Source: a virus. From it: 34,162 nucleotides of DNA. Of this stretch, positions 26,201-33,298 are shown piece after piece; the stretch's first letter is position 1; every line of letters begins with the position of its first letter. The DNA lies in the IMG/VR virus record IMGVR_UViG_3300000265_000011, positions 1-34,162 of that record; one strand, written 5' to 3'. The notes under the pieces were generated by a model. The model saw nothing but the letters and a program-made list of their open reading frames with translations. It was not told the origin of the DNA and did no database searches. Made by a program: the position numbers and the translations under genes.

Positions 26201-27925
26201 CTAGTTTCATTAACAGGTGATGGTAAGAATGCTACTGCTGATATTACAATCGATGGTGGTGTTGCTATTGCTGCAACTATCGTAAATGGTGGTTCTGGAT
26301 ATGTTATTGGCGAAGAATTGACAGCATCTCAACTAGGAATCTCTTCTGTTGGAAGAAATCTTGTATTGTCAGTAACTGATATTTTTGGCATAAATCAAAT
26401 CATTATGGACGAAATCCAAGGTGATTTTAATGTTTCACCTACTAAAGCACTATACTTCTACAGTAATGATCCTGTTGTTGGATTCGGAACAACTACTATT
26501 AATGCATTAGGTAATGGTGGAAATGATACTGATGTAACAGTTGAATCTATAGAAACTGTTCATGATGGATTACATATTGAAGTTATCCATAAAAACCACG
26601 GAATGCATTCTCTACAAAATAGAGTGTTGATTTCTGGTGTAGAATCTGATGTTTCTCCTGCAACACTAGTAGGATCACTTTCAAGAACATCTACTGAAGA
26701 TATTGAGTTAGATGCAGATGATATTTCAGTATTTGAAACCTTTGAAAACATTCCAGTTTCTGCTCAGAATCCTGGTTATATTTCTATTGGAAATGAAATC
26801 ATTTCATATACTGGAGTTACTGGAAGTAGTTTAACGGGTATTGGAAGAGACATTGATACATCATCAATAGCAATTCCTCGCACTGTTAACTATAATCCAA
26901 AAGTATATAAGTATGAATATAATGGTATTTCTCTAAGAAGAATCAAGAAGGGACACTTCTTACAAGATGCTACGGTAGAAAACCCAATTGGACTAGACAA
27001 ATATAACATTAAGATAGATACTTCAACTGATGGAGTAGATAGATCTACTGGAGTTACATATCCAAAACTATTCTTAGCTGAAACTAAGAGTGGTGGTGGA
27101 CCTGGAGTCTATGGTTCTAAGAACATTGCCTATGAAATGATTCATCCTATTATAAATACATTAGTTCTTCCAGATGCAACACTAACTGCTACGGTTAGAA
27201 CAACAACTGGTACTAGTATTGATGGAAATGAAGAATCATTCCTTGATGCTGGAACTGTTCCATTGACTATTAATGAAGATAACTATTTTGAATCTCCTAG
27301 AGTTATTGCTTCCAGAATCAATGAACTTGCTTTTGCAGATCAACTACCTGGAAACAAATCTCTAGAAATTACTTTAAACTTATCAACAGATCAACCAGTT
27401 ATTAGTCCTATTATTGACCTGGATCGTCTTGGTGCTGTATTTGTATCAAATAGAGTAAATAATCCAATCAGTGATTATATTAATGATTCCAGAACATCCA
27501 GTAGTACAGAAGATCCAACCGCATTTACATATCAAACAAAACCAATCCAACTAGAGTTCCCAGCAACTTCTATAAAAGTTCTTGTTGAAGCATATATAAA
27601 TCAATATACTGATGTTAGAGCATTCTTTGCTGTTATGAAGTCTGCAGAAAAAGAACCAATCTATTATCCATTCCCTGGATTTAGAAATAGATTGGCATCG
27701 GGTGAAGTTATTGATATTACCAAAAATGATGGAACTCCAGATAAACAATATAGTAGAAATAATGCTCTAGGATATGCGCAAGGTGGCATCAGTTATGTTG
27801 ATTTAGAGTTTAATATTGATAATCTTGAGCCATTTAACTTCTTCTCAGTGAAGTTGTTAGGCACCTCAACAAATCAGGCATTCCCACCAAGATTTAGAGA
27901 TCTAAGAGTTATTGGATTAGCATAG
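20204..27925 (+). CDS. Large virion structural protein with DUF4815-like N-terminus (2573 aa)
   Basis: The start, with PYFDDFDEDKNYYKVLFKPG (11-30) and ARELSNVQSILQNQIEQFG (35-53), is typical of DUF4815 proteins of cyanomyoviruses. A Ser/Thr-rich linker lies at about 1400-1465. After it comes a block with YLRSRNVEFIAKKMKP, and then DPLAQSFF (1748-1755) with a jelly-roll-like region up to YYVWISRLGE; both blocks are familiar from cyanophage baseplate or fibre proteins. Near the C-terminus are GxGY modules (about 1978 and 2028) and one ISIGNEIISYTG module (about 2190). It follows gp8 by 6 bases, in the slot of T4 gp9/gp10, so a role at the outer baseplate or fibre attachment is inferred. No enzymatic motif is seen. 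Confidence 0.8.
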   Translation: MPSKTNLNVFPYFDDFDEDKNYYKVLFKPGYPIQARELSNVQSILQNQIEQFGNHVFKEGSVVIPGNISFTRITGVEVQNTFNAIDIDQYINNAKMYGYVIVGRDSGLRAKVVKVLRKIDYPDLNNTLVYFQYLNTGTNNETEFQPGESLYAESEILPILRRGVTSSTLVNVTTQNTEDIYGDRGVQSTIVTASRSSSNISGQYQYENVSTIDDITLRSGQNFLLVKTPIIGSAAIISEGVYFLRGNFVNVAEELLVVDRFSFLANAKIGLSITEQIITSDNDSTLFDNSRGFSNYAAPGADRLKITARLASLDLDDDQTDNFIELTRVEDGNIVFLNRNPEYNELGNELARRTYDESGDYYITPFTLTVEESLNDLEGSRGVFKEGEVTREQNTPKESMGVFKISPGKAYVKGYEVERLASTLIDFEKPRDTKTLLNQSIQYAPGTGLTLNRLHGTPKIGISTYHVSLRDSRLGSNNLEASGKEIGLSRVYDFALESGAYNTSNLDLNEWDLNAYDLDFYTEITLNQPVTETVPSKIDGKYTGAFSFLRFGASNAGVVTAYSSSGRYSIGEKITFSNGETRVITNIRSYGIDDTKSVYGNVGLSTFTGDLKQSKKVSLGSVAIQGESAGVSTVTSPSTIFTSICEDGDLVSYSIGENTIPNFAKIQSVSTNSIVIEPVQSVSGICIGTLPVSTTTGLDFAILTTERQVGNNALYTPFPKQNIESVDLSESRISIRREYSVTIAGNGFIISESTLSANESFQPYDEERYSLVTLDGTIIPLESGNFAFSNGGREVTLTNLTTNGQARFIASLYKSTVKSRAKVKKIEVATLSKSSLEQSGVNIAGVGATTLNDGLVFGNYPYGTRVQDDRICLNHPEIIRLYGVFESRTTEDPILPKLTITNILTSEKSPTTANNIKVGERLIGSTSECVLVCTNIINPSTIEVVSVNQKTPSTSEAIKGKETGITAEVVNYIDTQSVNITDRYLLESGETSQAYTYSFLKRVSSSASPKRRIKVVYDRVYIPSDDAGDIVCVNSYSSIPRNTISSAPGQTSKTDILDLRPIPDPFLVYEGQRSPFEFFGKNYSETNNSFRDILVADEDIILDYTFYLGRVDRIFLDINEQIIVKKGVASESVDPPESPANALEIARVTFAPYAKNARKAADIQLLIHKRYRMSDISKLENRIKNLEYYTTLNLLEQSTSALSVPDSNGLNRFKSGFFVDDFSTRNNQYVVEGQIKNSNDKVNRELRPACYTTELDLTLANNINYNTNNAPSVHPVKGILRSVYDDVKFTRISNIIGNNIQITGGGGARNENTGKGLLTLAYNEEVRIRQSFSTRVVNVTPYLVTNYYGQIDLNPSSDIWSEETILEPLIITGIEGRVIEESATFTAQEFESQDGFDPVSWGSWTDNWTGSSQAVTGTDSFTTSSATQSGSLVTVTTTTTSGINVQTTNTGTATQQGTTTRITNPIEDKNLGNRVVSASSAAYLRSRNVEFIAKKMKPSTRLYAFFDDQDITALCTPKLLEIEMVDGSFTIGEDVIFYDENNFVIAGYRCAAPNHQYGNINDPNAQTFYDRSPYDQSLLPTVYTESSNILNVDTTASGDYSSGYGGNVLIGARAEGVTSGAVATISNKRLFTDQVGVVIGSLFVPNPNDDTNQRFNTGTISFKVSNDQSNDIILGVETTEATGQFFSSGFITQTQETTIQVRNTLIETATITQERAIVSTSTAFVPTNTATSSVSYTVSPPAPPNRHDPLAQSFFIPNAAGVFVTHMDLYFQAKSEDLPVYVELRSMELGLPTTEVYPLSRVELLPSQVNISDDAAVPTRVTFQGPVFLGGNKEHCVVLLSDITDYYVWISRLGETTFGVNGEEIAITTQNELGSLFKSQNGSTWSPSQYEDLKFTLFNARFVEQGSVTLVNSDVSQVNNLYKDPLKTYSKTQRVSLGATITDTNLRIGNTIYQEGSNASGVYIGNAGIATGNLSLANAGIGYTPFEFGAPAFTFEDVPLVSLTGDGKNATADITIDGGVAIAATIVNGGSGYVIGEELTASQLGISSVGRNLVLSVTDIFGINQIIMDEIQGDFNVSPTKALYFYSNDPVVGFGTTTINALGNGGNDTDVTVESIETVHDGLHIEVIHKNHGMHSLQNRVLISGVESDVSPATLVGSLSRTSTEDIELDADDISVFETFENIPVSAQNPGYISIGNEIISYTGVTGSSLTGIGRDIDTSSIAIPRTVNYNPKVYKYEYNGISLRRIKKGHFLQDATVENPIGLDKYNIKIDTSTDGVDRSTGVTYPKLFLAETKSGGGPGVYGSKNIAYEMIHPIINTLVLPDATLTATVRTTTGTSIDGNEESFLDAGTVPLTINEDNYFESPRVIASRINELAFADQLPGNKSLEITLNLSTDQPVISPIIDLDRLGAVFVSNRVNNPISDYINDSRTSSSTEDPTAFTYQTKPIQLEFPATSIKVLVEAYINQYTDVRAFFAVMKSAEKEPIYYPFPGFRNRLASGEVIDITKNDGTPDKQYSRNNALGYAQGGISYVDLEFNIDNLEPFNFFSVKLLGTSTNQAFPPRFRDLRVIGLA

Positions 27926-27926
27926 T

Positions 27927-28154
27927 ATGGACAGATTAAAAGTAAAAGATCAATCCCATTTATATAGAGATGGTAATAGTAATGCTATTATTAATACTGA
28001 TAAAGGTCAGTATGATCTCTATATAAAAAGGAGCGAGAAACGGAAAAGTGAAAACAGTAAAATTGAGCACATCGAAAATGATTTGAATAGGTTAAAATCG
28101 GACATTAATGAAATAAAATCATTATTAATGGAGATTAAGAATGGATCCCTCTGA
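27927..28154 (+). CDS. Small coiled-coil cyanophage protein (75 aa)
   Basis: The protein starts MDRLKVKDQSHLYRDGNSNA, has a segment YDLYIKRSEKRKS, and ends in a heptad-like helix IENDLNRLKSDINEIKSLL that should form a coiled coil. I recall homologues of the same layout (KVKDxxxLxRDxxTNAIxN) beside gp13 in cyanophages. It starts one base after the preceding stop and overlaps the next ORF by 14 bases. A short coiled-coil protein in the assembly block may be a minor structural or chaperone-like part; not proven. Confidence 0.8.
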   Translation: MDRLKVKDQSHLYRDGNSNAIINTDKGQYDLYIKRSEKRKSENSKIEHIENDLNRLKSDINEIKSLLMEIKNGSL

Positions 28155-28305
28155 CATAACTCTACATTCTGTTGCAAAAAACTTTGAGTATGAAAAAAAT
28201 GCTAGAAACATAGATAGTATAAGTGATGTTCAGACTTTGCGAAATATTGCTAAGTCAATGCACAAATTATACTTAAACCAGCAAGAAGTCATTTCTAAAC
28301 TATAA
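28141..28305 (+). CDS. Small conserved cyanophage protein (54 aa)
   Basis: A 54-codon ORF starts inside the coiled-coil gene (14-base overlap) and its TAA shares an A with the ATG of gp13. The product starts MDPSDITLHSVAKNFEYEKN, then TLRNIAKSMHKLYLNQQEV, and is almost entirely helical. Similar 50-60-residue helical proteins with 'AKxxxKLYLxQQE' are found in other T4-like and marine phages. Function unknown. The tight overlaps on both sides point to coupled translation with gp13. Confidence 0.75.
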   Translation: MDPSDITLHSVAKNFEYEKNARNIDSISDVQTLRNIAKSMHKLYLNQQEVISKL

Positions 28306-29147
28306 TGGCACAACCATCAACGAGACAAGAACTAATAGACTACTGCTTAAGGAAACTTGGCGCTCCAGTTTTAGAGATAAACGTTGCTGAAGAGCAAATC
28401 GAAGATCTCGTTGATGATGCCTTGCAGTTCTTCCAAGAGCGACATTTTGATGGCGTCTACCCAACATTCTTAAAGTATAAGATTACTCAAGCAGATATTG
28501 ATAGAGGAAAAGCAAAATCTGTATCTGATGTTGGAGTAGACGTTACAGATGTTTCCACTACTGTTGCTGGAGTTGGAGTAACGTTTTCATACTTTGAAAA
28601 TGGCAACTATTTAAAAGTTCCAGATTATGTTACTGGCGTAAATAAGATTTTTACATTTGAGGGTTCTAACTCAGTATCTTCTGGAATGTTTAGTATTAAA
28701 TATCAACTATTTTTGAATGATATTTATTATTGGGGTTCTACTGAGTTGCTTACATATGCTATGACAAAAACATATCTTGAAGATATTGATTTCTTATTAA
28801 CTACACAAAAACAAATCAGATTTAATAAAAGACAAGATAGACTTTATTTAGATATTGATTGGAACAACGTTAGTGTTGGTCAATATTTTGTTATTGATTG
28901 CTACAGATTATTGGATCCTAGTGATTATTCAAAAGTTTGGAACGATTCTTTTGTTAAAAAATATCTAACTTCTTTGATTAAAAGGCAATGGGGTCAGAAT
29001 CTAATCAAGTTTAATGGAGTTAAACTTCCAGGAGGAGTTGAGTTTAATGGAAGACAACTTTATGATGATGGTCAAGCTGAGATTGATGCATTAATGCAGC
29101 AAATGACATATGACTATGAGTTACCACCTTTAGACATGATAGGTTGA
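28305..29147 (+). CDS. gp13: Neck protein gp13
   Basis: The 280-residue protein has the typical cyanophage gp13 start (TRQELIDYCLRKLGAPVLEIN, residues 6-25 and following), then DLVDDALQFFQERHFDG, the motif of the helical connector fold, and a conserved YWGSTELLTYAMT. T4 gp13 (309 residues) joins gp14 to close the filled head and connect it to the tail. Residues about 75-110 (DVSTTVAGVGVTFSYF) look like an inserted Val/Gly/Thr-rich hairpin. The gene is followed at once by gp14 and gp15, as in T4. Confidence 0.88.
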   Translation: MAQPSTRQELIDYCLRKLGAPVLEINVAEEQIEDLVDDALQFFQERHFDGVYPTFLKYKITQADIDRGKAKSVSDVGVDVTDVSTTVAGVGVTFSYFENGNYLKVPDYVTGVNKIFTFEGSNSVSSGMFSIKYQLFLNDIYYWGSTELLTYAMTKTYLEDIDFLLTTQKQIRFNKRQDRLYLDIDWNNVSVGQYFVIDCYRLLDPSDYSKVWNDSFVKKYLTSLIKRQWGQNLIKFNGVKLPGGVEFNGRQLYDDGQAEIDALMQQMTYDYELPPLDMIG

Positions 29148-29151
29148 TATT

Positions 29152-30600
29152 ATGCCATTAAATCCATTTTTTCTACAGGGATCTAAACTTGAACAAAATC
29201 TGGTTCAAGATTTAATAAATGAACAGTTGAAAATGTATGGCATTGATGTATATTATATGCCGAGACAGTTTATAAAGAAAAACTCTATTATAAAAGAAGT
29301 TGTAAAATCAGAGTTTAATAATGCGTATCCACTTGAAGCATATTTAGAAACTTATGATGGATATGGTGGGCAAGGTACTATATTATCAAAGTTTGGTATA
29401 GAAGAAGTTGATGATATTACTCTGATCATTTCTAGAGATAGATATGAGACTTATATAAAACCATTAATAGAAAATCTAGAAGATGCAGAGTTAGGTGATA
29501 GACCAAAAGAAGGAGATTTAATCTATTTTCCTTTAGGAGACAGATTATTTGAAATCAAATATGTTGAGCACGAAAAACCTTTTTATCAACTCAATAAAAA
29601 CTATGTTTATGAGTTAAGATGCGAACTCTTTAGATATCAGGACGAAATTATCGATACAACAATTGAAGATATTGACGATAATACTAAAGATATTGGATAT
29701 ATCCAAACTTTACAGATGTTTACTGGTGCTGGTGTAACTGCTACAGCATATATTAGCAATGTTGTTAAAGATGGTGTTAGAAGATTTATTCTAAGTAGTG
29801 GTGGAGATGGATATACCAGTCCACCAAAAGTCAGAATATCAATGCCGCAAGATATTCTTGGATTTGGTACTGAGTTTGCGGGTGCTCCTGCTGCTGGTAT
29901 TGCTAGTATGTTTGGTCCACAAACATTCCAATCAGTAAAATCTATTGAGATTACTAATAGTGGATATGGATATACTACATCTTCTCCACCGCAGGTTATA
30001 TTCTTAGAGGGTGGTGGACAAGGAGCATCTGCAACTGTTGAGATTGGTAGAGGAGTTCTGCAAGAGATTAGACTTATTCAAGGTGGTGGTGGATACTTAA
30101 ATCCTCCTATTGTAACTATTTCTGAACCTGTTGGAACTCCAACTGGGATCACTACAAGTCAAGCAGAAGCAGTTGCAAGAATAAATGGTGCTGGTATAGT
30201 CACATCCGTTGCATTTACAAATGCTGGTTTGGGATATACAAGAACTCCCACAGTAACATTCTCCACTCCAGATTTAACGGTTCCTGGAATAGGAACGTTT
30301 AGGTATAATGAATCTATAACTGGTCAACAAAGTGGTGCAACTGGTATCGTAAAATCTTGGAATGTTGTTACTGGCATATTAGAACTTTCCAATGTTATTG
30401 GTCAGTTTAACAGTGGAGAGGGTATTGTTGGTGCTGATTCGGAAGCTTCATACACATTAAGAATAGGTTATACCGATAATCTGGCAGATGCTGGAGATTC
30501 AAATAATAAATATGGTAAGTATGAAGATAACTACGACATACAAGTTGAAGCCGATGGAATACTCGACTTTACTGAAGAAAATCCTTTTGGAAGAGTATAG
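29152..30600 (+). CDS. gp14: Neck protein gp14 with long C-terminal beta extension (482 aa)
   Basis: Residues 1-165 match T4 gp14: MYGIDVYYMPRQF (28-40), LEAYLETYDGYGG (61-73), EGDLIYFPLGDRLFEI (120-135) and PFYQLNKNYVYEL. T4 gp14 has 256 residues, this one 482. The added part carries four GxGY modules at 218-221, 271-274, 312-315 and 359-362, each followed by PP-x-V and a strand, the same module as in the baseplate giants. The C-terminal end (EDNYDIQVEADGILDFTEENPFG) returns to a T4-like acidic tail, so the modules look inserted between core and tail. gp14 works with gp13 at the head-tail neck; the modules might be exposed neck decorations. Confidence 0.88.
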   Translation: MPLNPFFLQGSKLEQNLVQDLINEQLKMYGIDVYYMPRQFIKKNSIIKEVVKSEFNNAYPLEAYLETYDGYGGQGTILSKFGIEEVDDITLIISRDRYETYIKPLIENLEDAELGDRPKEGDLIYFPLGDRLFEIKYVEHEKPFYQLNKNYVYELRCELFRYQDEIIDTTIEDIDDNTKDIGYIQTLQMFTGAGVTATAYISNVVKDGVRRFILSSGGDGYTSPPKVRISMPQDILGFGTEFAGAPAAGIASMFGPQTFQSVKSIEITNSGYGYTTSSPPQVIFLEGGGQGASATVEIGRGVLQEIRLIQGGGGYLNPPIVTISEPVGTPTGITTSQAEAVARINGAGIVTSVAFTNAGLGYTRTPTVTFSTPDLTVPGIGTFRYNESITGQQSGATGIVKSWNVVTGILELSNVIGQFNSGEGIVGADSEASYTLRIGYTDNLADAGDSNNKYGKYEDNYDIQVEADGILDFTEENPFGRV

Positions 30601-30611
30601 GGGACTAAAAA

Positions 30612-31613
30612 ATGTTTGAATATTTTTACCACTCAATAATGAGAAAAACCATTGTTGGTTTTGGTACGCTTTTTAATAATATCAAAATAAAAACTACCAA
30701 TGCTGATAATGAAATAATATCGGAACTAAAAGTTCCGATTGCATATGCCCCTATGCAAAAGTTTTTGGCAAGACTTGAGCAATCACCAGATCTAGACAAT
30801 CCAGTAAGAATGACTCTTCCGAAGATGTCATTTGAACTTGTAGGTTTGACTTATGATAGCTCAAGAAAAGTAACTACTACTCAATCATTCTTGGTTTCAG
30901 ACAGAACTCAGAAATCAAAAATGAAGAAAGTTTATATGCCTGTTCCATATACAATGGAATTTGAGTTGAACATTATGGCTAAACATAATGACGATGCCCT
31001 ACAGATTGTAGAGCAGATTTTGCCATATTTTCAACCATCATATACTTTAACAATCGATTTGATTGATTCTATTGGTGAAAAGAGAGATATTCCATTTACT
31101 CTCAATAATATTACCATGGAAGATCGATATGATGGTGATTTTAAAGATAGAAGAGCAATTATCTATTCATTGAAGTTCTCTGCGAAAACGTATCTATTTG
31201 GACCAGTACCAAAGTCAGAAGCTGGAGATATCATCAAAAAAGTACAAGTTGGTTATTTTGCTGGGGACAAAGTAGCTTCTACAAGAGAGATTACTTATCA
31301 AACAACTCCTGTCGCATCTGTAAACTATACAAATTTTGGTGTTACAACAACTGCCTCTGATATGGAAATATCAACAAATGAGTTCTCTGTTGTTGATCCA
31401 AATGTATTATCTGAAAATAGTTATATTACTGTGGATGGTGAAACTATGAAGATCATTCGAATCAGTGATGTTAATGTTAGAGTTGAAAGAGGATCTTATG
31501 GAACAAAGATTACTCAACACGTTGCTGGAACGGCAATCAAAAATATTACTGCACAAGATAACGACTTGATTGAAGTTGGAGATAACTTCGGATTTGATAT
31601 GTCATCTTTTTGA
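30612..31613 (+). CDS. gp15: Tail sheath stabiliser / completion protein gp15 with extra C-terminal module
   Basis: The start MFEYFYHSIMR matches T4 gp15 (MFGYFYNSSFR), and QIVEQILPYFQP (131-142) is nearly identical to the T4 sequence. gp15 forms a hexamer at the top of the tail and binds the neck. The T4-like core ends near residue 205. The remainder includes a module at about 258-312, with DGETMKI, VERGSYGTKI, QHVAGTAI, which also occurs in the 4167-residue protein (3254-3312) and, in part, in the 2573-residue one. Length is 333 against 272 in T4. A 'GGGGAC' sequence lies just before the start. Confidence 0.9.
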   Translation: MFEYFYHSIMRKTIVGFGTLFNNIKIKTTNADNEIISELKVPIAYAPMQKFLARLEQSPDLDNPVRMTLPKMSFELVGLTYDSSRKVTTTQSFLVSDRTQKSKMKKVYMPVPYTMEFELNIMAKHNDDALQIVEQILPYFQPSYTLTIDLIDSIGEKRDIPFTLNNITMEDRYDGDFKDRRAIIYSLKFSAKTYLFGPVPKSEAGDIIKKVQVGYFAGDKVASTREITYQTTPVASVNYTNFGVTTTASDMEISTNEFSVVDPNVLSENSYITVDGETMKIIRISDVNVRVERGSYGTKITQHVAGTAIKNITAQDNDLIEVGDNFGFDMSSF

Positions 31614-31621
31614 GGTAGGGT

Positions 31622-32080
31622 ATGAAAAAAGCATTTGATGGTTTAGACGATGCATTTAATATTAAAAATGATACTGATGAAAATAAAAATGAAGAAAAAA
31701 TAAAAGAAGTTGAAGTTTTACCAGATAATGATCAAAAAATAGTAAAACAAAGTAAAGAAGAACATATTGATAAAGACTATGATTATACTAGAGGAAATCT
31801 TTACTCTATTATAGAAAAGGGTCAAGAAGCTATTAATGGTGTCTTAGAGTTAGCACAAGAAACTGACTCTCCAAGAGCATATGAAGTTCTTGGGCAACTT
31901 ATTAAAAACGTGTCTGATACCACAGATAAGTTAATGGATCTTCAAAAGAAGATTAAGGATATGGAAGAAGAAAAGCAAAAAGGTCCCACAAATGTTACTA
32001 ATAATGCAATGTTTTTTGGATCTACAGCGGATCTATCCAAGTTTTTAAAACAGCAGCAAAATAATACTGATGATAAATAA
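31622..32080 (+). CDS. gp16: Terminase small subunit gp16
   Basis: The 152-residue protein fits T4 gp16 (164). It has an acidic, low-complexity N-terminus (residues 1-50), then DYDYTRGNLYSIIEKGQ (52-68) and DSPRAYEVLGQLI (82-94), equivalent to DSPRHMEVFATLM in T4. A coiled-coil helix follows (DKLMDLQKKIKDMEEEK), and near the end NAMFFGSTADL corresponds to T4 ATVFMGSPTEL. gp16 forms rings that recognise DNA ends and stimulate the large terminase gp17. GAGGTAGGG just before the ATG is a good ribosome binding site. The usual partner gp17 is not found downstream within the window. Confidence 0.9.
   Translation: MKKAFDGLDDAFNIKNDTDENKNEEKIKEVEVLPDNDQKIVKQSKEEHIDKDYDYTRGNLYSIIEKGQEAINGVLELAQETDSPRAYEVLGQLIKNVSDTTDKLMDLQKKIKDMEEEKQKGPTNVTNNAMFFGSTADLSKFLKQQQNNTDDK
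32072..32079 (+). promoter_or_regulatory. T4-type late promoter box GATAAATA
   Basis: GATAAATA overlaps the last codons of gp16 and lies 24 bases before the ATG at 32104. The exact match to NATAAATA and the position at a gene junction support a separate late start for the last three genes of the window. Confidence 0.6.
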
Positions 32081-32103
32081 TACGTGGAAGATTAGTAATA
32101 AAA

Positions 32104-32976
32104 ATGTCATTCAATCATCCTATTAACAAAACAGCACATTCTTCTGCAAAAAAGCAGAACAAAATTGCTGCTATGAAAAAATCTCCAAATGAAAACGAAA
32201 GGAAGGTTGCTGACAAAAAGTTACGTCCATCCGCAAAAGTTAATGTTCCAAGCTTTCTGAAAAACGAAGTTTCATTAGTCGATAAAATCGTAGAAGAAAT
32301 CATTCAAGAGAAAAAAAATAAAGGACTCTGGTCAAATATTCATGCTAAACGTAAGCGTGGAGAATCGCCAGCGAAACCTGGGGATAAGAATTATCCAAAG
32401 ACTTTGAATGTTGAAGAAAAAGAAAACAAAGTAACTATAGAAGATGCTGATGGCAACACATTTTTAGAAGTTGTCGATTTAATCACTCCAGATCCACTAG
32501 TTTCAGAAGGGATTGTAAGAATCCCAGCTAAAACGGGGAACATTGTTTTAGTGGGTCTTACTTGGAGAGGAAGATATCATTCAATAAAGATGTTTTTCCC
32601 ACAAACAAAGTTCCCCACAAGAACTGAAGTTCAAAATGAGATAGAAAAGGTCTACCCAGGCGCACGAGTATACAGTTTTAACGTATCCGAGTATGAGCCA
32701 GGAAAACCAATGGTCCAAGTCTCTGAAGGTGCTGCCTGGACCAAAAAATCAGGGAAGAACAAAGAAGGTGGACTTAACGAAAAAGGAAGGAAGTCTTACG
32801 AGAGAGCAAATCCTGGATCTGACCTTAAAGCACCTTCTAAGAAGGTTGGCAATAAGAGAAGAGATTCATTTTGTGCAAGAATGAAAGGGATGAAGGCAAA
32901 ACTTACTTCTGCCAAAACTGCTAGAGATCCCGATAGCAGAATCAATAAAAGTTTGAGATCTTGGAATTGCCGATGA
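32104..32976 (+). CDS. Composite phage protein with GLWxNIHAKRKRG, a middle module and a DUF6321-like C-terminus (290 aa)
   Basis: The lysine-rich protein shows three parts. Residues 58-98 carry GLWSNIHAKRKRGE (74-87) and KPGDKNYP, a motif common in marine phage proteins. Residues about 145-205 (TWRGRYHSIKM, YPGARVYSF) resemble residues of the next protein. Residues 211-290 contain AWTKKSGKNKEGGLNEKG, SFCARM (255-260) and LRSWNC (284-289), typical of the small basic domain I know as DUF6321. There is no membrane segment. The high charge suggests binding to nucleic acid or packing inside the head, but no function is established. Its stop overlaps the next ATG (ATGA). Confidence 0.7.
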   Translation: MSFNHPINKTAHSSAKKQNKIAAMKKSPNENERKVADKKLRPSAKVNVPSFLKNEVSLVDKIVEEIIQEKKNKGLWSNIHAKRKRGESPAKPGDKNYPKTLNVEEKENKVTIEDADGNTFLEVVDLITPDPLVSEGIVRIPAKTGNIVLVGLTWRGRYHSIKMFFPQTKFPTRTEVQNEIEKVYPGARVYSFNVSEYEPGKPMVQVSEGAAWTKKSGKNKEGGLNEKGRKSYERANPGSDLKAPSKKVGNKRRDSFCARMKGMKAKLTSAKTARDPDSRINKSLRSWNCR

Positions 32977-33296
32977 AAAACTTTAAACAATTTATGTCAG
33001 AGTCAGTCAATATTTCTGGCGACTTCAACGGAAACCTATACATCAACTCTCAAGATCAACAATCTCAAGAGGAAGTTGGTGAGAGTTATGTTGCCGATAT
33101 AACTTGGCAAAATAGCATATATAGAATTGAGATGGTAACAAAGACTGGAATACCATCAAAGCAGGAATTGGCTGAAAAACTTCAGAGTGAATATCCTGGT
33201 GCAATGGTACATAACATCTATCCAGCAGAAGAAAAGAACTTTAATATTAAAAAAGCAAAAAGATACCACCCTTCAAAACTGGAATGGATTGACTGA
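32973..33296 (+). CDS. Conserved cyanophage protein (107 aa), paralogous domain with the preceding gene
   Basis: The start MKNFKQFMSESVNI and the segment GDFNGNLYINSQ are typical of short cyanophage proteins. The frame is open upstream to a TTG at 32961, but the ATG at 32973 overlaps the previous stop (ATGA) and fits the family start, so it is preferred. Residues about 40-85 (ADITWQNSIYRIEM, IPSKQELAEKLQSEYPGAMV) align with residues 150-190 of the preceding protein. The end reads KRYHPSKLEWID. Function unknown. The protein is soluble, with a predicted beta-beta-helix-beta arrangement. Confidence 0.75.
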   Translation: MKNFKQFMSESVNISGDFNGNLYINSQDQQSQEEVGESYVADITWQNSIYRIEMVTKTGIPSKQELAEKLQSEYPGAMVHNIYPAEEKNFNIKKAKRYHPSKLEWID

Positions 33297-33298
33297 TT

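Noticed and set aside
32961-32972. TTG start extending the 107-aa protein by four residues
   Set aside because: The ATG at 32973 overlaps the preceding stop in the common ATGA manner and matches the usual start of the family.
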